Below the pieces are notes generated by a model. It saw nothing but the letters and a program-made list of their open reading frames with translations. It ran no database searches and had not been told where the DNA came from. The position numbers were made by a program, and so were the translations under genes. Positions 43,441 to 53,200 of a DNA stretch of 64,000 bases are shown one piece after another. Source of the DNA: Lasiosphaeris hirsuta (taxonomy: Eukaryota; Ascomycota; Sordariomycetes; Sordariales; Lasiosphaeriaceae); contig JAUKUA010000002.1 of NCBI GenBank assembly GCA_030549175.1, positions 1,736,001 through 1,800,000 on the forward strand, read 5' to 3'. The number at the start of each line of letters is the position of its first letter. Position 1 is the stretch's first letter.

Positions 43441-45070
43441 GTATCTCGCTCAAACTGCGCCATGTAGTGCGCCAAGTTGCCTAGCCGCAGCTTGCCCTGC
43501 GTGCGCAAGTCCCAGGGGTCGACAAAGAGGGAGATTTGCCACTAGACGCGGGCATTGGAGGTAACGGCGAGGACGAAGACGTCTTTTACCGTGTCACCTG
43601 ATCGGGCATCCAACCAGAGGGACTCGGCCTGGTTAAGTTAGTGCTGATAGTGGTAAACCAGAAAGTGGAAACCGGGATAGTATTGCTCACCTTGCGCATG
43701 GGGCTGCTGCCCATCAGGAAGTCGGTCTCTAGGAGGTCTGATGCGGTTGTTACGACATGGATGTGAAAAGTGCAGCAGGACGCCCATTTCTTCGTGTTAG
43801 CGCACCCTAACTGCCGTAATAGGCCAGAGAGATCGCCTGATCCGTCCATGATGGTGAATGTAGATGCGTCGACTGGGAGATTCTCACACGGCTCCAGGCC
43901 GGCTCGGGTGCGCAGGGGACTTGTCCAGTGTTTTTCGGGCTGGTATGTTGACGGTAGGTGATCCTCAAGCATCCGGAATACCTAGATATACATGTCAGCG
44001 GACGGGATGGTTAGACCCCTAGGCGAAAGGGGGGGAGGGGGGGGAGGGGGGTGATATTCACCATGAATTCCCCAAGGAACGAGAGCTCCATGTCAACTTG
44101 GCTCGCCTCCTCCTCGTCGCTACAAATCACCAACTTGCTCACTTCTGTGGAGGGTATGAATACGGCAGGCCATATGATGGATCCCGAGTTCATATTTTGT
44201 ATCAGAGAGTCGACATCTCCGACGTGGTGGGTTTGGAGGATGCGCACTCCATCCATATCAAACCCGCCGCCCCTTTTTCCGAAACTAGGTATGGCCTTCC
44301 CAGGCAGCAAGATCGACGTGTCTTGATTGTCGAGCTGACACACCCGTGTGAGCAGCGGGTCGATCTCACCTCTGTTGTAGTTCTTCCACCGCTGAGAGAG
44401 GATGCGATCCATCGACGTGATGCCTTCGATATCGCGCACCAGGTCGAGGAGACGGTTTGATTGGTTATCCTTGCCGTTATTCTCCCCACGCCCCTCTAAC
44501 TCCTCAATAACGCCGTCCTGTGCGTTGTTGCTGTTGCACACTTGGCCGTCTTCCTCATCGTTGCCATCATGCTCCATTATAATTCCCTTGCGCTTCCGAT
44601 CCCGGAGAGGCGCTCGAGGAGAGCGTTGATGTTTGGCTTTGCGGTGACACCCAAGAATGTGAGGAACACCCAGCCCGCGTCGTCTGGATTAGCGACGTTG
44701 AGAAAGGAGAAGCCGGGGGGGAGTCGCCCGGCCAATTTTTGCGAGTGTTCGAAGGGCAGGGTAGTGTTTTCCAGAGGATATTTTCTCCCATCAAGACACT
44801 CCACTTGGAGATTTCGGAAGACTTCGAAGAGCCTCCGCTTCGACTCCTCCCACGCGCTTCGCGGCTCTCGACTTGGCCCGTCTCCGAGCCATGCGGTGTA
44901 ATGACTCCAATTGGCCTTCAAAAACTCCAGGACTTGAATGCCTGTCCATTGACGCAACAGGACCTTGAACTCGGCCGAGAGAGAAAAAGGGCTCCCTGTT
45001 TTCGGGGTGACCAGCCGGCATTGAAGGCATAGAGGCCGTGTCGGACGATATCACTTACGAACATGTTAGA
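43441..45070 (-). pseudogene. C-terminal part of a NO VEIN/DUF3883-like protein, broken
   Basis: Minus-strand reading gives, in order: TPKTGSPFSLSAEFKVLLRQ, WTGIQVLEFLKANWSHYTAW, GFSFLNVANPDDAGWVFLTF, LGVTAKPNINALLERL, then a frame step at the overlapping TAATG of 44577. Next come DGVRILQTHHVGDVDSL, a LSFLGEFMV/FRMLEDHLPSTY segment (frame step at the G-rich run near 44030), HWTSPLRTRAG, CTFHIHVVTTASDLLETDF, DVFVLAVTSNARV, TAG 43542-43544, and ISLFVDPWDLRTQGKLRLG. From memory this is the C-terminal half of fungal HSP90-like-ATPase (Sacsin/NO VEIN) proteins, ending in the DUF3883 nuclease-like fold. The IEVKTT motif usual there reads IHVVTT. The ATPase half is absent. The frame then runs on into the HET relic without a stop. 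Confidence 0.5.
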
Positions 45071-45261
45071 GCAAACTTGCAAGGATATTCGCCGATTCTA
45101 TTGCATATCCGCTCCACGCTGTATTGTTCAACCCCTAAATTCGTAGGCAACTGCTGTTTGTGTGTATCGCTGTTGATATCGCGGTGCACCTCCAGTATCT
45201 TAAAATTCTGCTGGCAAGATTTACAGAAGACGGATTGAAGCTAGCTTAACTCGAGCTCTCC

Positions 45262-45718
45262 ATGACCCAGCTTCGGCAGACGTTACAAGATACCCCTACC
45301 ACAAGCGTTGAATTTATTGGCGACCAGGCCCTGAATCAGTTAAGAGACATCCTGCGTGTCGGACAGGACGTGCTAAACGAGGTTGCCCACGATCGGATCC
45401 TACAAGGCATCAAGGCGGGTTTCAATGACATGTTATACCGCTACCAGAGCGTCGATCAGACGTTTGGACACACGTTCGAATGGGTATTAGACCTCAACGG
45501 GAAATTCCCAGAGGCTTCCATTTTCATCCGGTGGCTTTCATCTGGAGACGGTATTTTTCACGTATGTGGCAAACTTGGCTCGAGCAAGTCTACACTGAGT
45601 TAGTCGCCCTCGGTCTCTTATGAACATAGAGACTGGAGACTAATCGTCGCCAGTGAAAAAGCTGTGTAGTCATGATCGGACTAGAGAAGAGCTGGAGAAA
45701 TATCGGACAGAACCTTAG
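45262..45718 (+). pseudogene. N-terminal relic of a NACHT-type NLR
   Basis: ATG 45262 begins a helical stretch typical of the region before a fungal NACHT (RILQGIKAGFNDMLYRYQSV, GHTFEWVLDL, FIRWLSSGDGIFHVCGK) and reaches the P-loop, here GKLGSSKSTLMKKL. A 55-base intron (45599-45653, GTTAGT donor, CTAATC branch, CAG acceptor) splits the Met codon after STL; joining gives STLMKKLCSHDRTREELEKY. TAG at 45716-45718 ends the frame and no NACHT core or repeats follow. The P-loop glycine before Lys is Ser (SSKST rather than SGKST). This is the front end of a lost NLR gene. Confidence 0.7.
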
Positions 45719-45785
45719 ACGATTCCAGCACCAGTACCACCAGCACCCCCTCATGTTCGTCTGCTTAAAGAGAATATCAGTTAAC

Positions 45786-45899
45786 ATGACCGAGAGGAAA
45801 GAAACAAAGATGCCACCGCGCCGTGCAGCCCGCCGCGCCACGCGCCTGCGCTGGACGCGGGCCGAAAATGATTTGCTCCTACACCTAGTAGGTAGTTAA
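45786..45899 (+). pseudogene. Short SANT/Myb-like fragment
   Basis: A 37-codon frame with a basic lead (PPRRAARRATRLR) and RWTRAENDLLLHLV, the first helix of a SANT/Myb-like domain, then a stop. It resembles the start of the domain at 48185 (RWTAAEDQYL), so it may be a truncated relative. Confidence 0.4.
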
Positions 45900-45988
45900 T
45901 GAACTGTGCCCGCCCCCGAAGTCTGTCTTTCTCGCAACCCGAGTGCTTTGTTGTGATTGCACCCATCAATCCTAGCTCCATCGCGTGT

Positions 45989-46092
45989 TCCCGGTTCCGT
46001 CGTACGCCCAGTTCCGTTGTTTGCCCAGTTCCATAGTATCGTATGCCCAGTTCCGTCGTTGCGCATTTCCGTCATTTGCCCAATTACGTCGT
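45989..46092 (+). repeat. Imperfect tandem repeat of a GCCCAGTTCCGTCGTT-type unit
   Basis: Five to six diverged units of about 15-20 bases, each with CAGTTCCGT or a variant. Confidence 0.7.
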
Positions 46093-46640
46093 CTGCTTCA
46101 GATTATACACGCTTCTCTGCCCAAAGGAAAAATAGGCCAAAATGACCGAGACGAAACCTCCCAACGACCACTGGATTGAGATCGTACCGAACATGCATGC
46201 AAGTCACGGATGTATCGTCTGCGCCTCACATATGAGGCAATCCGAGGGGCGCCCAGGTCCCCCGTACACAGAGGTACGCCGTGGAAGCATCTTTCGGATT
46301 TCAAGTGCTGCGACCAGGGCAGTTAGGCTTTTGCCCAGGCCGACCAGATCACAGAGGAAACCCTGTCTGAAGAACGACTCCGCCACGCCGCGGAGCCTGT
46401 GCTGCCCAGGAGTCTGCCCTGGCATGGGCTAGTTCTCATCTGCGGTGGCTAAGATTTCATCTTTGGCCACATAGCCATGACATTTGAATCGAGAATTCGA
46501 ATGCACCCACAATGCACCTTTCATACCGACTTGAAAATAGACATGTTTGCTGCTTCTCTTCGTTGCTCTTTGGGGCATTTTCTCTCATTGGGGAGAAAAA
46601 TGCCTGTTAGGTAGGTGGAGCCGGGTTTCGGCCCCGATTC

Positions 46641-46698
46641 CGACGTCATCCGGCTCGGAAGTCGACGTCACCCGGCTCGGAAGTCGACGTCACCCGGC
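46641..46698 (+). repeat. 22-bp tandem repeat, 2.6 copies
   Basis: Unit CGACGTCACCCGGCTCGGAAGT; copy 1 (46641-46662) differs by one base, copy 2 is 46663-46684, partial copy 3 is 46685-46698. Each unit carries the palindrome GACGTC. Confidence 0.9.
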
Positions 46699-47052
46699 CG
46701 GCGACGATATGTTCTTTCCCGATCAACCCAAAAGTGGCCATCCGACATGAAATCCTCCTCAATTCTCTGGTGATAGTCCTCGTACTCCATAGAAGTGCAG
46801 CCAGGGAGAAAGCCCGTAGTCGACTGACGATGCTGCGACGACCTGTTGGTCGCTCAGATGAGCAGCAGTTATGGTGACCCTCCACTGTTTTGTAGAAATG
46901 TCATGGTGGCAGGATCCATTCCCTCCATGGGAGGGGCATGGCGGCGACATCATGAACTAAATCTTGAACAGCCGCACTCTGCTTCACCAGCCGCCCTCCA
47001 GCCGCCCTCCGCTCAAAGTCATGTGTTGGGGGCCGCCGCCTCGCGTGGATCC

Positions 47053-47161
47053 CAAGCCCTAATCTTGAGACCGACTGTCACCAGCCGCATAAACACCAAG
47101 CCCTCATCTCGAAAGCGGCTTTCACCAGCCGCGTAATTTCGAGCCCTCATCACAAAAGCGG
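47053..47161 (+). repeat. 44-bp tandem repeat, 2.5 copies
   Basis: Units start CAAGCCCT and contain TCACCAGCCGC; copies at 47053-47096, 47097-47140 and a partial at 47141-47161, with several differences between copies. Confidence 0.85.
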
Positions 47162-47726
47162 AACCACAAATTTCACTTCTTGAACTACCTCTCCCACCAC
47201 CACAAACTTGCCATCGAAATAAAATCTTCACCTCAACAGCTCCTCAAGAACAACTCGCAACCACCAAGCTTCTAAACTACCAGAAAAGGGTCAGTATATG
47301 CCTACGGAACCCCATCCTCGAGACTCTCCTCTGCCCATCCATATCACAATATTCAACCGCCTCATCTTGATGATGAACTGCGTTATTTCCCACTGCCTCT
47401 AATCCCGCTAGCCAGCTTCAAGTTGCGTGCGTCACCAGTCACGCAAGCGCTTGCTACATGTATGTGGTGACCACAGACAGTGCTAGCAGGATCCGCCTTT
47501 GAGGGCCTTCCCATTTATTTCCTCGGCTTCTCTTTGCTTCCCTCTCCCTCCGTCTTCCGCCCGTCCAATCTTTTCTTCACGATTATCTCGCGAAGGGAGG
47601 GTAATTTTCTTCACCTGGATTCACGTTTTGTCTTGCACAACGCACCGTCCCATCTCGCAGTCCCAATCATTACACATACTCACCGCTGTCACCATTTTGT
47701 CAGGAAGCTTCACTGACAATGACGGT

Positions 47727-48366
47727 ATGCAATTCACAGTTCCAGTCTCGAAATTCGAAATGCCGAGCAATGAGGAGTCCAACGACGCGGCCGGTGCAAC
47801 TAGCACCAACAACGAGACTAATTCGACTGAGCACAATCAGTTAGGAGTAGGTGGTAAGTCGCCCCACATTCCCCCAAGGAAACAACCTGCTCGCTCGCAA
47901 TGATTCATCGTCTCACTGCATTTGTGCCTTCTCACAGACGACGCTCCCGCCGCAGCCGACGACCCGGCCCCAACCCAGGCCTCAACCTCGGCCCCAGCCC
48001 CAGCCCCAGCCCAGGCCCCAGCCCCAGCCCCAGCCCAGGCCCCAACCCCAGCGGCACCAGGCCAAGGACCAACCGCCGCTGCCGCAACAACCACCGCTGC
48101 CGCAACAACCACCGCTGCCGCAACAACCGCCGCCGCACCGGCCCCGTTCCTAGGCCCTCTCTCCAACCCCCCGCACCCGCCCCTCGTGCGGTGGACGGCT
48201 GCCGAAGACCAATATCTTCAGGCGCCGGGCCCTGCAGGATCCCCCGACGTACGGGAAGATTTCCCGCGCCATGGCGTTACGGGGCTGGATTCGCACGCGC
48301 AACGCGTGCGAGAGACGGGTGTACCTGCTTGCCAGGAAGCAGCGCCGAAATGGCGGCCGCAAGTGA
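47727..48366 (+). pseudogene. SANT/Myb-like protein gene with a one-base frameshift
   Basis: Exon 1 47727-47853 (MQFTVPVSKFEMPSNEESND), intron 47854-47937 (GTAAGT to CACAG), exon 2 from 47938 with a long Pro/Ala/Gln/Thr low-complexity linker. Then comes RWTAAEDQYL, the first helix of a SANT/Myb-like domain. The rest of the domain is in the next frame: PPTYGKISRAMALRGWIRTR, NACERRVYLLARKQRRN, stop TGA 48364-48366. One extra base near 48214 (CTTCAGG) separates the two halves; dropping it would give a continuous domain. Either a pseudogene or a sequencing error. The domain type suggests DNA binding. Confidence 0.5.
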
Positions 48367-50235
48367 GCGGGTACATCCGCCTCGAGCACGTGTTGCGTGT
48401 GTGAGGGGTGAGGGAGTGGGTGATTTGGGAGAATGGTGGGGGGAGGAGGATGGAAGGAGAGGGATGGAAAGGAGAGGGAGGGGAGCAACTCACCGTTGCG
48501 GCCAGGGAAAAAAAATCGCATTGGCCTGGTTGACCCAGCTGCAGGTGACGAAGAACGACAGGAGCAGGCGGTGCGTTCCGGTCATGGCGGTATTTCAGCA
48601 GGATCAGCTCCTTGGCAAGCGGCAACAACTTTTCTTTGCTCATGCCGTTCAGGCGGAGCGCCCAAGAAACCCAACATGTGTGTTTATGTGAACATGTTTG
48701 TGCGCGTGCGTGCTTCTCGATTAGTTTCGACAGTACGACAACTCGACTGAAGCTATCACGAGACGGCAAACTTCCATCGCGCACAGTCTGCCGTCGCCCA
48801 TGCTCTGCCGTCGCCCATGCTCTGCCGTCGCATAATCTAGTCGAAAATGTGCCAGTGGTGAAGGTATGCTGACTTGCATAATTTCCACCTAGGTCATTCT
48901 GGCAGTTTGGAGCTCGACAAGCGCTGAGGCAGTAACAACACGCTCTCGGGTCTCGCCCACGCTTGGCCATCGCGCAATCAACAAGTTTGAGCTACTGCTG
49001 CCTACAATGGCAAAGGCGGAGGGAAACGCACTCCAATGCCTGGCCCTATCATCTTCTTCTCGTTCGGATACGACATGCGTGACTACATGTATATCAAAGT
49101 GGAACCCAACAATGACGGCGAGAAACAACAGCGCCGTGACTGCGCCGAAGACGCCACCGGCCAGGGATAATCAGTCGATTTCCGCCCTCTCCGGCCCCGG
49201 TAACATGTTTCAGTGGCCCGGTCCGATCGTTTTCTTCGTCTTTGGATACTATGACTTGCGGGATTATATCAAATTCCATCCAGAATATGTTGGCAAGAAA
49301 CGGCGTGGTGCCGAGTGTAAGATGGAGCCCGCGGACATCCAAAGTGAGCTGCACCAACTCCAGCTAAAGATCATGAACGGCCAGCTGCCCAACTGGCAGC
49401 TCAGCAAGCCCCAGACAGCGATGGGCAAGGAAACCAAAGCGGAAGCCGTAGAGAAGACCAAAAATAATACTGCAACTGGTGTACCGACGACATGCGTGGT
49501 TGCCTTGGGTGCACTACGCGAGATCAGGAGCTCAGCCGACAATATGTGGCCCTGCGTCACAACCAGGCGTGGGTCCTGGCGCTGACGTTCGCTCCCTCGT
49601 TCAGGAGTGCCCTTTCCCTAACTGTCTAGTACGTGGAGGAAAAGCCTGTATGTGCTGTAGGTAGTCCATCCAGAGTCTATAACGGGCGCCCAAGGTATGT
49701 GAGACTTGCTATGTGCCAGCCGCTTTATGTTAGCGGTGGCGTCTCCCCTATCACAGTTGTTCAGTGTTCACTCCAGTTCAAAGCCAGTGGTAGAAATCAC
49801 AGTTGGTACAAAAACTTCGACAAGGACAACGACGAGACCGGCAGATTGCCGTCCGGTACACTCTGCTGTCGCGCAATCGACGAGACGAGCATCAACTTGG
49901 AGTCACTGGAGGCATTAGACCTAGCTAAGTACTATTATCACGGCTGCGGGTTGCGCAGAGGGGACATTCTGAACCGTGAATCTGGGAGCAAGTAGGTCCC
50001 GGGGGGTATTCTGTAGGTGAAGGGCTAGTTTGATGGAGGTGAGGGAATGTTCGCGTGAGGTTGGGTGGCAAACATGCTGCGAGCTGAGCTGAGAGCAGGG
50101 GGGAGCAAGCCACGATGCTAGCGTTGCCGTAATTTCATCGAGCCGTGGGCCAAGAAACAGACAAGCAACCCACAAATTGACTAGGTGTTATCACACATCC
50201 ATTCAGGTAATTACTATGTGATACAGACACTCCTT
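48367..50235. other. Tandem, decayed copies of an unknown short coding module
   Basis: Two types of segment recur in separated, frame-broken copies. Type A: DGKLPSRTVCRR (about 48757), SRVSPTLGHRAINK (about 48945) and TGRLPSGTLCCRAIDE (about 49835). Type B: PMPGPIIFFSFGYDMRDYMY (about 49035) and WPGPIVFFVFGYYDLRDYIK (about 49215). The second type-B copy sits in a 192-codon frame (49007-49585) and the third type-A copy in 49633-49995. It looks like several tandem copies of one gene that have decayed. I do not recognise the family. Codons also include long homopolymer-free stretches with coding character. Confidence 0.4.
48787..48831 (+). repeat. 16-bp tandem repeat, three copies
   Basis: Unit TCTGCCGTCGCCCATG repeated; the third copy ends TCTGCCGTCGCAT. 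Confidence 0.85.
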
Positions 50236-50254
50236 CCCCCCCCCCCCCCCCCCC
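50236..50254 (+). repeat. C homopolymer (19)
   Basis: Nineteen C in a row, 30 bases before the 3' end of the AAA gene. Confidence 0.9.
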
Positions 50255-50286
50255 AAACTCTCTCCGTTGATGTTGACATAAAGCAA

Positions 50287-53200
50287 TCACAGGCCCGCCA
50301 TCACATCCTGGTCAGGTACATAATGCATCCCCCCAGCACACCTCCACCCTCCAGCGACCCGGAGCCACTCATACCCAAAAACACACCTCCCCATCGCTTT
50401 CAGCTGGGACTGGACCTTCTTCTCTTTCTGCATCATCCTCTGCACAGCACTAAGCTCGTCGCGTAGAGCGTCGCAACGACCACTGAGAGCATCACAGTTT
50501 CCTCCTCTGTCGGATGGATCGAAGTTTGCCTTCAAAAGTGCGTTCTCTGACGCATCAAGATCCCGCTGCAGCCGATCAGCCCGCCGCAGCCGTTCGCGCC
50601 GCTCCTCCTTTGCGGTCTCGAGCTCTAGCCACTCGGCATCCGAGGTTCCTTGTTCTCGGGAGGCCGTGGGTTGAGCCTCGGAGTGCGAGCCGCTTCCCTC
50701 GCCACCACTCTCTTCCTGGTCGATACGGCGGTCTCTAGCGTGGGCACCAGGTTGGATGTCCATGCGGGTAGCAGTAGCACTGCTGTGACCGGCCGCGGGC
50801 AGCTCTGAACTTATGTCGGTGGAGGTCGCGACTGCGGGACATGCTGGAGCGGGCTGGGCGAGTGAAGGGACAAGTTCGGATGCGATCGGTGGCTGTGTCG
50901 GTAAGGCGGCATTGGCGTTTACTTTTAGGGTGAGCAGCCGGCTTCGCTTGTGAACGATGAGCTTGAAGATGCAATCATGGACCTGTTGCATGGTGACGGC
51001 ACGGACGACTTGGATATCCTGATGAGACGATTGCTCGAGAAACTTGTTGACGATCCACTTTGCGACTTCCTTGATGTCGCGAGCACTGGCCCAGTCAGGC
51101 ATTGCCCTCAGGCTGTTGAAGAGCCGCGAGGCCTTGATGTAGCCTGGATCTGCTGGATCCGTGAGAAAGTCCGGCTCAATCGGAACACTCTTGAGTCTTA
51201 GCTCGCGGAGGAGAAGAGTAATGCACTCGGCTGGCTCGAGGACTTCAAATGATATATCCTCGTGGAAGAGCCCCGAGAGAGCCGGGAACATGGTCATCAG
51301 GAGGTCCATGTCTCTTTTGTATCCCGCGAGGATCACCACAATTCTGCCGGCGTTGGATGGCCGAGTAAGAAATTGGATGATCTCATCCACTGCCTGTGCC
51401 GCGAATTCACCGCCGTAGCAGAGGCGGAATGCCTCGTCGATAAAGAGAACCTTCCCGATTGCCTTCTGCAGAATCCTGCGAGTCTGGGGACCAGTGTGGC
51501 CAACGAATTTTCCGATGAGTTCACCCGCCGAACATGAAATGACATCTGGCGTCGCAAGGAAACCCATGTTGTAGTAGAGCTTGCCCATGTGCTCAGCCGT
51601 CGTTGTCTTGCCGGTCCCTGCAGGCCCTTTGAACACAAAGTTTGTCGGCACTTGATCCCTTGGCTTGAGACCATGCCTCCGAGCGCCGAGACTTTGCGCT
51701 TGGTAGGTGGCGAGCTTCTCAATGATGCTCTGATGCACGCGGCCATCGAGCTCCTGGAGTGTGTTGACATGGGACTTGGTGCCTCTTGTGTAGTCCTTGT
51801 CGAAGTCCTCTGGCTCAAGTTTTCCGTGGAAGTCTTGCTCTTCAGGGGGCTGAAGTGCCTGCCGCCTCTCGTAGCGAACTTTCGCGATGGAAAGAAGAAT
51901 GTCAATCTCGCCAGCATTTGGAAAGTTTGGCCGCGTCAAGGACCTTTCCAAAACGTCGCGTGCAGTTCTCATGGTCTCGGGTGTGCCCTCGAGATCTTGC
52001 TCACCCATCTTCTTCTCCAGGATATCCATGAGTTGCGGCAGGCTGAAGTTCTCGAAGCGGAATGGATTGGCGATTGGGAAGCGTCGTGACAGCCCTGGGT
52101 TGACGTTGTGAAACATGTCGATCATTTTGTCTTCGTAGCCCACCAGAATAATGCAGCGGTCCTCTCCTGGTACACCCTGAACCATCGCAACCAAGGTGTC
52201 GATGACCGCAGTCCTGAACTTGTCTTGGTCCTTGCCTCCGTCCCCTGAATCGAGCATGTAGGCCTCGTCGATAACCAGGACCTTTCCGACCGTCGCTTCA
52301 AGGATCTTCCTGGTCTTCGCCTCTGATTTGCCTAGACATTCGCCGATGAAGTCTGCTGGGGTTTTGAGGACAACTGTTGGCAATCGTCAGCATTGTCATC
52401 AGTTTGCAAAACAAACAGAGGTGTTTTCATACCGTCGCCACGACTTAGGAGACCGATCTCTGCGAGAATCTGTCCATACAGCTTCGCAACCGTTGTCTTT
52501 CCGGTGCCCGGGGCGCCCACAAACAGTTGATTCAAGGAGAACTGGAAAGGCTTGATCTCCGCCAACTCGCGTCGGTAATTCAGTTGCGTCATGCGGAGCA
52601 TACCCTCCACGCATTCCTTAACAGATTCAAGGCCAATAAGCGTCTGGAGGCTAGCCCAAGCCTTGCTCTTATGCCCAGCATAGTAAGGTTCAGGGCCGAG
52701 CATGTCCTCTCTCGTGAACAGAAACAAGTCAGGTGTCTTGCCCTCGCGTTTCTCCCTTGCGATGCGTCGGGTTTGACGCTTCGAGATGACGCCCAGAAGG
52801 TTTTCCACCGCTCTTGCATTTCCAAAGCCACGGTTGCCGCGGGCTTGAGCAAGGCGGCGCACGGCAACTCGCATGTACAGCCCATCCATTCCATCCTCGA
52901 CTTTCATTTTGCCACCGTACTGCGTGTTGATGTTGTCGTGAAGAATCTGCCAGAGCTCGGCATCGGTGAAGTCGGAAAAACTCATGGAGTAGGGGATGCG
53001 GCTCGACAGGCCCGGGTTGTGCTCGTAGAAGGACTCCATCTCGTCCCTGTAGCCGACAAAGATGGCAGCTATCTTGCCAATCTCATTCTCCATAGTTGTC
53101 AGTACAATATCAAGAGCCTGGCGCCCCAGACCGTCGGTATATGGGGCAGTCAACTGATATGCTTCGTCAACGAAGAGAATACCTCCACCCTCTCTTCGCA

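Larger units (their letters stand above)
45900..47726. other. Region of short tandem repeats, no intact gene
   Basis: Three tandem arrays (45989, 46641, 47053; listed separately). A 96-codon frame at 46142-46432 starts MTETKPPNDHWIEIVPNM and contains CIVCASH but has no known relatives that I recognise. The part 47480-47726 is open and may be leader of the SANT-type gene. Confidence 0.4.

Noticed and set aside
45989..47161. Short tandem repeats as a possible CRISPR array
   Set aside because: Units are contiguous without unique spacers, and the genome is clearly fungal.
47837..48166. Ala/Gly-rich frame on the minus strand
   Set aside because: Produced by the CAG/CCC low-complexity linker of the SANT-type gene read backwards.
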